From Methanomassiliicoccaceae archaeon (lineage in GTDB: Archaea; Thermoplasmatota; Thermoplasmata; Methanomassiliicoccales; Methanomethylophilaceae), in contig WRKA01000147.1 in assembly GCA_009778265.1 (NCBI GenBank), positions 1-7,955 of the forward strand: a stretch of DNA of 7,955 bases, in the 5' to 3' direction. Shown here piece after piece: positions 1-5,496 of the stretch. The notes beneath the pieces are model-generated. The model ran no database searches and was not told where the DNA came from. It was given only the letters and a program-made list of their open reading frames with translations. How positions within the stretch are numbered: position 1 is the first letter of the stretch; each line of letters opens with the position of its first letter. Made by a program: the position numbers and the translations under genes.

Positions 1-84
1 ACAGTACAGACAGGGACGCAGGCGGACTTTACTGCCGGGTTCGGAATGGGACCGGGTGTTACCCCGCCGCTGTGACCGTCATAC
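1..84 (-). rRNA. 5S ribosomal RNA, 5' portion (truncated by window edge)
   Basis: Read on the minus strand, this stretch matches the conserved 5' two-thirds of archaeal 5S rRNA: a GACGGTCACAGCGGCGGGG start, then ACACCCGGTCCCAT, CCGAACCCGG and a GTAAAGTCCGCC segment corresponding to the usual AGTTAAGCCCGCC. About 84 of roughly 120-125 nt are present; the 3' end lies beyond base 1. The mature 5' end is placed near 83-86 from the expected leader length and from a TATA box centred about 26 nt upstream. No 23S 3' end or tRNA lies between the promoter and the gene, so it appears independently transcribed, as known for Thermoplasma, whose rRNA genes are unlinked. It is the large-subunit 5S RNA. Confidence 0.93.
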
Positions 85-106
85 CGAAAGTTGGGATACA
101 CGCCGA

Positions 107-120
107 CTATATAATATTTA
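107..120 (-). promoter_or_regulatory. TATA box / promoter of the 5S rRNA gene
   Basis: The minus strand reads TAAATATTATATAG, an AT-only block in GC-rich surroundings, preceded by GGGGA that could include the BRE. Its centre lies about 26 nt upstream of the inferred 5S 5' end, the normal archaeal TBP/TFB to start-site distance. Transcription would therefore begin at or almost at the mature RNA end. Confidence 0.7.
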
Positions 121-142
121 TCCCCGGTCCGTCTTTTATCTT

Positions 143-490
143 TCACGATTCCCTGACGCAGGCGGGTAACTGATGACAAAGCTCCTGCGCACGGTAAACG
201 TGCGCATTCGGGAAGGTCCTCATTATATCGTTCAGTTCTTTATTGTCTATTATGCAGTAAACGAGTATATGATTCTCTTTTTTATCCTTCGTCACCGATC
301 TGATGAGGCCGATGTCGTCCGTTCCGTATATACGGATGATGTTCGCCTCCGGATCGTCGGAGATTATTCTGTTGGCCACCGCATCCAGCAGCGGCCCGGA
401 ACCCATTCTGCGCTCGCCGGTAAGCGTTCCCGCATTCGGGTCGCAGAGGAACGAATCAACCTTTCTCCTCATGTGGTCGGGGTCGCGCAT
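143..490 (-). CDS. Uncharacterised small protein (about 115 aa)
   Basis: I do not recognise the family. From the ATG at 490 the product is 115 aa, beginning MRDPDHMRRKVDSF and ending in TGA. It is soluble with no membrane segment or signal peptide. It has an apparent alternating strand/helix core (ANIIRIYGTDDIGLI, then HILVYCIIDNKEL) and four scattered cysteines that form no clear CxxC metal site. The frame stays open to 586, but I prefer 490: a TATA-like TTTTATC lies centred 26 nt upstream of this ATG, giving a leaderless mRNA, whereas the upstream extension runs over two perfect hairpins and has no ribosome binding site. It lies between hypC (same strand, upstream) and the 5S rRNA promoter. 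Absence of an alternative gene and the well-placed promoter favour a real gene. An alternative start is the ATG at 529. Confidence 0.6.
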   Translation of the reverse strand: MRDPDHMRRKVDSFLCDPNAGTLTGERRMGSGPLLDAVANRIISDDPEANIIRIYGTDDIGLIRSVTKDKKENHILVYCIIDNKELNDIMRTFPNAHVYRAQELCHQLPACVRES

Positions 491-512
491 AGAAAAGATA
501 GAATGATACAAT

Positions 513-519
513 GATAAAA
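513..519 (-). promoter_or_regulatory. TATA-like element for a leaderless transcript of the small ORF
   Basis: The minus strand reads CGTTTTATCATTG here. The centre of TTTTATC is 26 nt before the A of the ATG at 490, so transcription would begin at the start codon. No Shine-Dalgarno sequence precedes that ATG, consistent with leaderless initiation. This decides the start chosen for the downstream gene. Confidence 0.5.
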
Positions 520-546
520 CGGTTCGCATTGTAAGGCACGTCGATC

Positions 547-594
547 CTGCGACCTTCGGTCGCAGAAATTCCGCCGCCGATCTCACCGATCGGC
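547..594. other. Two tandem GC-rich hairpins between hypC and the small ORF
   Basis: Arms 547-554 and 558-565 (CTGCGACC / GGTCGCAG) are perfectly complementary around a 3-nt loop. Arms 576-582 and 588-594 (GCCGATC / GATCGGC) are perfectly complementary around a 5-nt loop. In the hypC mRNA they fall about 35-80 nt past the stop codon. No long T-run follows either stem, so classic intrinsic termination is not shown; they may be a structured 3' end that protects or processes the upstream transcript. Confidence 0.4.
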
Positions 595-628
595 CGGGTT
601 AAAATGCAGGTCTGCCGGAGCGCGGCCG

Positions 629-859
629 TCAGCGTATGTCGGTCTCGTCGTGTTCCAATACCTCGTTCCAAAGTTCTATCGTCTTCTGAGCTTCCTCTTC
701 GTCCATTATCTCAATGGCGAAGCCCGCGTGGACAACGACCCAATCCCCGACCTTCGTTTCCACCATTGTGATATTCGCCTGTTTCACAACGCCTCCGAAG
801 TCAATATCGGCGGTATCGTCCTCTATAGAAACTATCTTTCCCGGGATGGCTAAGCACAT
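629..859 (-). CDS. hypC: HypC/HupF-family hydrogenase maturation chaperone
   Basis: The product is 76 aa and begins MCLAIPGKIVSIEDD, the hallmark HypC N-terminus. In this family Cys2, exposed after removal of Met, carries the Fe(CN)2CO unit between HypD and the hydrogenase large-subunit precursor during NiFe-centre assembly in the cytoplasm. The rest is the usual small beta-barrel (IDFGGVVKQANITMVETKVG, then DWVVVHAGFAIEIMDEEEA) with a charged C-terminal helix; the length is typical. The frame extends to a GTG at 868, but I choose the ATG at 859: the family requires Cys directly after the initiator, and the AAGGA at 870-874 is only 1 nt from the GTG but 10 nt from the ATG. It follows nac by 22 nt on the same strand, so co-transcription is likely. 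No other hyp gene or hydrogenase subunit is in view. Its presence implies that the organism makes a NiFe hydrogenase. Confidence 0.93.
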   Translation of the reverse strand: MCLAIPGKIVSIEDDTADIDFGGVVKQANITMVETKVGDWVVVHAGFAIEIMDEEEAQKTIELWNEVLEHDETDIR

Positions 860-881
860 GTCATTCACTTCCTTTTGTATA

Positions 882-1247
882 TCATGAGGTCATTATCTTT
901 ATTATAGCTTCCGCCGGCTGACCGTTACATTCCCGCAAAGCGTTAACGGCATCCTCTTTGCTGCATCCGGTCTGCGACATCACAAGTTCGATATCCTCCG
1001 CGGGTATCACTTCTCCGCTTTCCTCGTCGACGGCGCCGAGCGGTCTCGATTCCGGTTCGCCGGTTATCTGATACGTTTTCGTTCCCTGAACTTCCATCAG
1101 CGAGACCTCGGGGTACTTGAACACAAGTTCCTCGTTCGGCATTCTTATTATCACTTCGGACACATCCTTCAGTTCGGTGTTGCGGATGCCCATCTTCTTC
1201 ATCGCCTGTTTCATCTGGCGCGGATTCATTCTTCCCATTCCTGACAT
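882..1247 (-). CDS. nac: Archaeal nascent polypeptide-associated complex protein (NAC)
   Basis: This 121-aa protein is the archaeal homologue of eukaryotic alpha-NAC, which homodimerises, sits at the ribosome tunnel exit and contacts emerging chains. A basic N-terminal stretch rich in Met, Arg and Lys (residues 1-22, MNPRQMKQAMKKMG) probably binds rRNA. The NAC beta-barrel runs roughly 24-63 (DVSEVIIRMPNEELVF, then VSLMEVQGTKTYQITGE). A linker leads to a UBA domain at about 83-120 (EDIELVMSQTGCSKEDAVNAL, then GQPAEAIIKIM). Length and order are normal. The start is supported by GAGGA at 1254-1258, 6 nt from the ATG. It lies 40 nt downstream of alaX and 22 nt upstream of hypC on the same strand. 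The AT-rich gap 1269-1283 could hold a separate promoter, but its spacing would exclude the Shine-Dalgarno site, so read-through from alaX seems at least as likely. Confidence 0.95.
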   Translation of the reverse strand: MSGMGRMNPRQMKQAMKKMGIRNTELKDVSEVIIRMPNEELVFKYPEVSLMEVQGTKTYQITGEPESRPLGAVDEESGEVIPAEDIELVMSQTGCSKEDAVNALRECNGQPAEAIIKIMTS

Positions 1248-1287
1248 GATGATTCCTCATTGATGTTCTTATTAATAATTTTCATGT

Positions 1288-2469
1288 TCATTTTTGCGCG
1301 ATCGAGTTCTTGACCGCCGTCAATATATCGTTCATAAGCGTCTCGGCAACGGTCACGTCGGGAACGCCGCCCTGTGCGAAATCTGCTTTTCCCCCGCCTC
1401 TCCCGTTGGTCTTCGACACAGCGTCCTTCAGGACCTTCGAACAATCGATGCCCTTCGTTCCGGATGACAGGAACACGGATATCGTTTCGCTTTTCGCAAA
1501 AAGGACCGCGACGCCTCCGCCGTTCTTTATCTTCTCGGCGGCGTCCGTCATTGTGTTCCTGTCATCAGTATCAAAGATGCCGGAGTACACCGGAATTCCG
1601 TTCATCGTTTCGGGCCGCAGGTCCGCTATCAGCCGGGACACGGCCGTTCTTAATTGCGATGCTTTCGTTCCCGCCTCGTGTCTTATGTTCTGCGCGGCCT
1701 TCACCGCATCCTCGGGTTTTGTTCCCAGCGTCTCGATCATCTGCAGACAGATGTTCGATAACTCCATCGATCTGGATATCGCATCGTCGCCGATGCGGAA
1801 GTGGATCGCGACACCGTCTTTTCCGGCCGATACCTTACGGTCCACAAGCAACGCAACGATCTCTTCCGTCTCTCTTACGTGGATACCGCTGCACGCCGCA
1901 ACATCGACGTCGCCGATCTCAACGACGGTCATCACATCTCCCTCTATCCTTTCCAGTTTCGCACGTATCTCCCCTATGTCGGGATCGTCTTTGCTCACGG
2001 TGCTCTTCGTCACCGGTAAGTTGTCCCTGATCGCGGAATTAACGGACTCCTGCGCCTTTTTGATCGAATCCCACGGAACGTCCGTATCCACAATAACGTA
2101 TTTGCTGTCCGGCGAGATGAATATCTTGACGATGTTCAGTTCCGGGACCTCGCGTTTCAGCGAACCGAACAGAAGATGTTCCGCTGTGTGCCCCTTCATC
2201 AGGTCGTAACGCCTTTCCCAGTCGACGCTGCACCATATCTTGTCCCCGGCCTTCAAGGAGTGTTTCGGTACGCTGTGTATGATGTCGCCGCCTTTCCGTC
2301 TCACTTCTTTGACATCGAGACCGCATATCTTTCCGAGATCGTGCACCTGTCCCCCTCCCCCGGGGTAGAACGCCGTCGCGTCCAGGGACACCCAATCCCC
2401 TTCGACGGATGTCACGGACGCCTCGAATTCGAAAACGTACGCGTCCTGTTCGAATATCTCTATGCACAT
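1288..2469 (-). CDS. alaX: Alanyl-tRNA editing protein, AlaX-L type with C-terminal DHHA1-like domain
   Basis: At 393 aa this is a long-form AlaX, a free-standing homologue of the AlaRS editing domain that hydrolyses mischarged Ser- or Gly-tRNA(Ala) in trans. The N-terminal part (about 1-85) carries the FYPGGGGQ motif at 34-41, as in AlaRS. The zinc-type editing centre is complete: HTAEH at 94-98 and CSGIH at 193-197 (HxxxH plus CxxxH). The C-terminal 130 residues end in GRGGGKADFAQGG at 356-368, the glycine-rich signature of DHHA1 domains, as in AlaX-L and AlaRS C-Ala. I start at the ATG at 2469, with GAGGAT six bases ahead, and not at the TTG at 2505 allowed by the open frame: the extension has no ribosome site and runs into the promoter. 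It is divergent from aspS and heads the likely alaX-nac-hypC transcript. All catalytic metal ligands seem present. Confidence 0.93.
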   Translation of the reverse strand: MCIEIFEQDAYVFEFEASVTSVEGDWVSLDATAFYPGGGGQVHDLGKICGLDVKEVRRKGGDIIHSVPKHSLKAGDKIWCSVDWERRYDLMKGHTAEHLLFGSLKREVPELNIVKIFISPDSKYVIVDTDVPWDSIKKAQESVNSAIRDNLPVTKSTVSKDDPDIGEIRAKLERIEGDVMTVVEIGDVDVAACSGIHVRETEEIVALLVDRKVSAGKDGVAIHFRIGDDAISRSMELSNICLQMIETLGTKPEDAVKAAQNIRHEAGTKASQLRTAVSRLIADLRPETMNGIPVYSGIFDTDDRNTMTDAAEKIKNGGGVAVLFAKSETISVFLSSGTKGIDCSKVLKDAVSKTNGRGGGKADFAQGGVPDVTVAETLMNDILTAVKNSIAQK

Positions 2470-2511
2470 GGTATCCTCGAATGCGGGTCTCAGTAAATAA
2501 ATCAATGCGCG

Positions 2512-2521
2512 TTCTTATAAT
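2512..2521 (-). promoter_or_regulatory. Probable TATA box of alaX
   Basis: The minus strand reads ATTATAAGAA. A start site about 25 nt further on (near 2490) would give a short leader of about 20 nt that keeps the GAGGAT ribosome site. A second AT block, TTTATTTA around 2493-2503, is too close, because its start site would fall on the Shine-Dalgarno sequence. Confidence 0.45.
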
Positions 2522-2538
2522 GAGCGTGTAATGACAGG

Positions 2539-2547
2539 TTTTTAATA
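2539..2547 (+). promoter_or_regulatory. Probable TATA box of aspS
   Basis: TTTTTAATA lies 40-49 nt before the aspS start codon. A start site about 25 nt downstream (near 2568) would give a leader of about 20 nt containing the AGAGG ribosome site at 2576-2580, 7 nt before the ATG. The alaX and aspS promoters are back to back, only about 20 bp apart, so their factors may interfere or be co-regulated. Confidence 0.5.
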
Positions 2548-2587
2548 TTTCGTACGGGTACGGACGCACAACCTAAGAGGGATCTCA

Positions 2588-4390
2588 ATGAGAAGGACTC
2601 ACAACTGCGGAGAATTACGGTTGGCCGACATAGGAAAGAAGGTATGTATGAAAGGCTGGGTAAGATTCTCCAGAGACCACGGCGGCGTGGAATTCATAGA
2701 CCTTGCGGACGCATACGGCATTACTCAGCTGGTCTTCGACCCGGAGGACATTACGAACAATGCGGACAAGGACGATATATCCAAGGCCCTGAGATCGTTC
2801 TCAAGAGAATCCGCCGTCTCCGTCGACGGGATCGTACGCAGAAGGTTACCGGACACGGAAGATCCTAAGAACAGAACGGGAAAGGTGGAAGTTCTGATAA
2901 CAAAGGCGGAGGTCCTCAACAGATCGAAAGCTCCGCCGTTCGAGCTCGGCGATCAGAAGGAATCCGTTCTCCCCGGAGAGGAGACGAGACTTAAGTACAG
3001 ATATCTCGACCTCCGCAGAACGGAGATGTCCGAGGCGCTGAGATTCAGGCACAGATTCATAAAAGCGGCGAGGGAATATCTTGATAAGACGGGGTTCATC
3101 GAGGTCGAGACCCCTATATTGACAAAAAGTACTCCCGAGGGGGCGAGGGATTTCATTGTTCCGTCCAGAGTACATCCCGGTACCTTTTACGCGCTGCCGC
3201 AGTCGCCGCAGCTTTTCAAACAGATGCTGATGGTCGGCGGTGTCGATAAGTATTACCAGGTGGCGAGATGTTTCCGCGACGAAGATTCCAGGGCCGACCG
3301 TCAGCCCGAGTTCACGCAGTTGGACATGGAGATGTCATTCGTCGACAGCAAAGATATCCAGGATATGATAGAAGGCCTTGTGGCATACGTATGGAAGGCG
3401 ATATACAACAAGACACTTAAGACACCGTTCAAAAGAATTTCGTTCGACGACGCGATGAATAAATACGGTTCGGATAAACCGGACCTCAGATACGGCCTTC
3501 CCATGATCCATATCACCGACATTGTAAAGGATGCGCCGTACGATATATTTCAGAAGGTGTTGTCAAAGAACGGGATAATAGCCGGATTCAACGTGAAAGG
3601 GAAGATGGCCGGCGACAAGATAGGAAGGAACGAGGTCGACCGTTTGATACACTTCGTCAAGAGCACCGGTCTCGGCGGCATGACATGGATGCGCGCCGCG
3701 GACGGGACATTGGACAGCAACATCGTGAAATACTTCACTCCCGAGGTTTTGGCAAAACTGATGAAGAAGATGGACGTCGAGGACGGGGACCTTCTGTTAC
3801 TGCTCGCCGGTCCTAAGAAAGCGGTCCTCGAGACCGGGGGACAGCTGAGGAAGAAACTCGCCGAGGACCTTGAACTCACTAAACCGGGAACATATCAGTT
3901 CGCATGGTTGGTCGATTGTCCGATGTTCGAGATCGATCCCGCATCAGGCAAGAAGGATCCGTTCCATCATCCTTTCGTGTTACCGACCGGTCCGCTTTCC
4001 GATAACGTCGGCGGGGCGTCGTTCGATCTGATCATGAACGGCGCGGAATTAGGTTCGGGGTCCCAGAGGATCCACGATCCGGAGATCCAGAGAAAGATCT
4101 TCGGGATGCTGGGTTACAGGGACGAGACGATAGAAAGGGATTTCGGGTTCTTCCTCGAAGCGCTGGGATACGGGGCGCCTCCGCACGGAGGCATCGCGTT
4201 AGGCATCGACAGACTGATATCGATACTTCTGGGAAAGGAGACGATACGCGATGTGATAGCGTTCCCGAAGAACAAGAAGGCGCAATCGCTGCTGGACGGT
4301 TCTCCCGGAAAGGTGGACGACGAAAGACTGGAAGAGCTGCAGATACTGTCGATAGCGATAGACGATATCGATATAGGCGACATCGAGTGA
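2588..4390 (+). CDS. aspS: Aspartyl-tRNA synthetase, bacterial type, probably non-discriminating (Asp/Asn)
   Basis: This class II synthetase charges tRNA with aspartate. At 600 aa it has the bacterial architecture; archaeal AspRS is usually about 430-440 aa. Residues 1-110 form the N-terminal OB-fold anticodon domain (GWVRFSRDHGGVEFIDLAD). The catalytic core includes YRYLDLRR (138-145), TPEGARDF (182-189), QSPQLFKQ (205-212), motif 2 FRDEDSRADRQPEFTQ (229-244) and motif 3 GIALGIDRL (535-543), followed by the bacterial-type IRDVIAFPK. The insertion at about 285-430, opening with DDAMNKYGSDKPDLR, is the GAD domain found in bacterial AspRS and in GatB/GatE-related proteins. His31 matches the position of His31 in P. 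aeruginosa non-discriminating AspRS, where discriminating enzymes have Leu. Together with gatAB downstream this suggests Asp-tRNA(Asn) formation. The second reported specificity position, near residue 82-89, is neither the Gly nor the Lys type here. Start: ATG with AGAGG 7 nt upstream. All core motifs are intact. Confidence 0.97.
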   Translation: MRRTHNCGELRLADIGKKVCMKGWVRFSRDHGGVEFIDLADAYGITQLVFDPEDITNNADKDDISKALRSFSRESAVSVDGIVRRRLPDTEDPKNRTGKVEVLITKAEVLNRSKAPPFELGDQKESVLPGEETRLKYRYLDLRRTEMSEALRFRHRFIKAAREYLDKTGFIEVETPILTKSTPEGARDFIVPSRVHPGTFYALPQSPQLFKQMLMVGGVDKYYQVARCFRDEDSRADRQPEFTQLDMEMSFVDSKDIQDMIEGLVAYVWKAIYNKTLKTPFKRISFDDAMNKYGSDKPDLRYGLPMIHITDIVKDAPYDIFQKVLSKNGIIAGFNVKGKMAGDKIGRNEVDRLIHFVKSTGLGGMTWMRAADGTLDSNIVKYFTPEVLAKLMKKMDVEDGDLLLLLAGPKKAVLETGGQLRKKLAEDLELTKPGTYQFAWLVDCPMFEIDPASGKKDPFHHPFVLPTGPLSDNVGGASFDLIMNGAELGSGSQRIHDPEIQRKIFGMLGYRDETIERDFGFFLEALGYGAPPHGGIALGIDRLISILLGKETIRDVIAFPKNKKAQSLLDGSPGKVDDERLEELQILSIAIDDIDIGDIE

Positions 4391-4396
4391 TCAAAC

Positions 4397-4418
4397 CCTT
4401 TTCCTCATCTCCTTTTCT
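4397..4418 (+). terminator. Pyrimidine-rich tract after aspS, possible transcription termination site
   Basis: Seven bases past the aspS stop the plus strand becomes almost all C and T, with two TTTT runs (CCTTTTCC and CCTTTTCT), the type of U-rich signal at which archaeal RNA polymerase stops. A weak hairpin (ATCTCC 4407-4412 with GGAGAT 4421-4426) overlaps its end. The gene beyond is convergent, so termination is expected here. Confidence 0.35.
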
Positions 4419-4454
4419 ACGGAGATCAGAAAAAATGTCCGGCCGGGTCCGATA

Positions 4455-5015
4455 TCATCTCATACTTTTGGGATTGAAGTATCCGAGTATGCAATCCGGG
4501 TTCCGGACGCATATCTGAGTATGCGTCTTATCGCGCATACCTGCTCCGGGATATATCTCTCTGCCTTCAAGGAATGCCCCCATCACAGTATCGAAGGCCT
4601 TTCTGTTAGATTCATCGTATGACATGCATGCCGCTTCAATCATTATGAAATCCAGATTCCTCCTCATAGGAACGCCCTCTTCATAAGAAGCGTTCTTCTG
4701 TTTGGGAATTCCGAAATTCCTGCAATAATTGTTGTATGCGGCCCTCATCATCTCCTGACCCTCGCGGCAACGAAGGTCCAGAACTTTTCCGGGATCTATT
4801 ATTGCGCCGACCACAGAGGGATCGGTGCTCCCTTTCTGCAAAGCGAACTCATAAGCGCGCATTGGGTCGCGTTCCCAGAAGTAGATCCCTGTACCCAGCC
4901 AGTCGTACGGTTTGTCGCTCGGTATAAAATCATCTGTTCCCAACAGCACTCTTTCCGCGAGTTCTCTGCTGCATCCGTGAAAGCCTAAAATAAGGCCGGT
5001 CTGTTCTGCGTACAT
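4455..5015 (-). CDS. PARP-like ADP-ribosyltransferase-fold protein (putative toxin or effector)
   Basis: This 186-aa protein has no signal peptide or membrane segment. Its pattern fits the H-Y-[E/Q] ADP-ribosyltransferase fold of PARPs. LGFHGCSRELAERVL contains an HG motif (His13), as in PARP HGS/HGT. SDKPYDWLGTGIYFWERDP contains GIYF with Tyr45, the PARP-type NAD-binding strand. VVGAIIDPGKVLDL at 68-81 resembles the strand after it. Near the end, THTQICVRNPDCILGYF puts Gln167 where PARPs carry the catalytic Glu of the E-Y-I-V strand. These are my motif readings, not a search result. Known members transfer ADP-ribose from NAD to proteins, nucleic acids or small molecules. The ATG directly follows the TGA of the 71-aa gene (TGAATG), with GGAG 9 nt upstream, so the two are translationally coupled. 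It is convergent with aspS. A toxin partnered by the acidic upstream protein is plausible. The Gln could mean altered chemistry or an inactive enzyme. Confidence 0.72.
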   Translation of the reverse strand: MYAEQTGLILGFHGCSRELAERVLLGTDDFIPSDKPYDWLGTGIYFWERDPMRAYEFALQKGSTDPSVVGAIIDPGKVLDLRCREGQEMMRAAYNNYCRNFGIPKQKNASYEEGVPMRRNLDFIMIEAACMSYDESNRKAFDTVMGAFLEGREIYPGAGMRDKTHTQICVRNPDCILGYFNPKSMR

Positions 5016-5231
5016 TCAGTCTGTCTCCGTGAACAGATCTCTGAACGGTTCCGCTACATTGCCGTTCTCGTCGAACAAGCCGACCCTGGTCCAGAACTTT
5101 TTATTGGTCTCTTCGTCAGAATTCGAGAGATCTTCGAACGCTTGTTTCACACGTTCGACATCTTCTTCGTCCGGGACAGCGTGAATTATTCTCATAGGGC
5201 CCGCCTGAGACTCATTAGAAAAGGTATACAT
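5016..5231 (-). CDS. Small acidic protein, likely partner or antitoxin of the ADP-ribosyltransferase-like protein
   Basis: The 71-aa product is strongly acidic (about 17 Asp/Glu against 7 Lys/Arg). It has a helical, charged centre (VPDEEDVERVKQAFEDLS) and a C-terminal KFWTRVGLFDENGNVAEPF segment that reads like a short conserved end motif. I know no function for it. Its stop codon TGA is directly followed by the ATG of the ADP-ribosyltransferase-like gene, and its own ATG at 5231 directly follows the TAA of a 41-aa ORF, so the three are probably co-translated. AAAGGT just before the ATG could serve as a weak ribosome site. An alternative start is Met13 (ATG at 5195). Size, acidity and position ahead of a putative toxin fit an antitoxin or immunity role, which is inference. 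Confidence 0.62.
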   Translation of the reverse strand: MYTFSNESQAGPMRIIHAVPDEEDVERVKQAFEDLSNSDEETNKKFWTRVGLFDENGNVAEPFRDLFTETD

Positions 5232-5357
5232 TTAACCTTTGGGGTTGCCGTCGGCATTCTTCCATTCCTTTCCGGGATTTTGTGCGTTCGTTCTCCCTCC
5301 GTTGCCCGAAGGGAAGATCTCAGAAATGATGTGTCCATCTTTTTTCACCGGACGCAT
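5232..5357 (-). CDS. Hidden 41-aa ORF heading the ADP-ribosyltransferase cassette
   Basis: Starting at the ATG at 5357, the minus strand encodes 41 residues beginning MRPVKKDGHIISEIFPSG and ending KNADGNPKG, then TAA. It is rich in Gly, Asn and Lys, which suggests a disordered basic peptide. I recognise no family. Support: the frame ends exactly at the base before the ATG of the 71-aa gene. A TATA-like TATATC in the dyad at 5371-5389 lies about 26 nt before the ATG, the spacing for a leaderless mRNA. The strand is otherwise non-coding. Alternative starts are GTG at 5360 (next to the ATG) and GTG at 5348. It could be a third cassette component, a translated leader that couples expression, or a decayed N-terminal part of a longer ancestral gene, since it is in the same frame as the two genes after it. 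Confidence 0.42.
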   Translation of the reverse strand: MRPVKKDGHIISEIFPSGNGGRTNAQNPGKEWKNADGNPKG

Positions 5358-5370
5358 CACTGTGTCTTTT

Positions 5371-5389
5371 CGTATATTAAAGATATACG
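5371..5389. promoter_or_regulatory. Promoter-proximal AT-rich dyad (possible operator/TATA) of the cassette
   Basis: CGTATAT (5371-5377), 5-nt centre TAAAG, then ATATACG (5383-5389) form a perfect 7-5-7 inverted repeat. On the minus strand it contains TATATC and TTTAATATA, placed to act as TATA box for a start near 5357. A dyad overlapping the TBP site is a common place for repressor binding, so autoregulation by a cassette protein is conceivable. Confidence 0.4.
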
Positions 5390-5496
5390 CTATAGTTATA
5401 CTTCAAGGCCGTTGCCGGGATCAAAGAAAGAGGATGTTCGTACGGGACCGAGGCGGACGATATGGGGTTCGTACCAACAAATGCATATCACATATC

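Noticed and set aside
491..586. 32-residue N-terminal extension of the small ORF
   Set aside because: It overlaps two perfect hairpins, lacks a ribosome site, and the TATA-like element at 513-519 would lie inside it.
1310..2209. Long plus-strand open frame of 299 codons
   Set aside because: It is the antisense shadow of alaX, which has complete family motifs; the antisense product is Ser/Thr/Pro-rich and featureless, with no promoter or ribosome site.
2470..2505. TTG start for alaX
   Set aside because: It runs into the divergent promoter and has no Shine-Dalgarno sequence; the ATG at 2469 has GAGGAT at good spacing.
4407..4426. Hairpin ATCTCC/GGAGAT as an intrinsic terminator
   Set aside because: On neither strand is it followed by a T-run; only the pyrimidine tract before it is kept as a weak termination candidate.
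5016..5231. Reading TAA and TGA in the cassette as recoded sense codons
   Set aside because: Each stop is followed at once by an ATG, and other genes here also end in TGA, so normal termination with reinitiation is the simpler reading.
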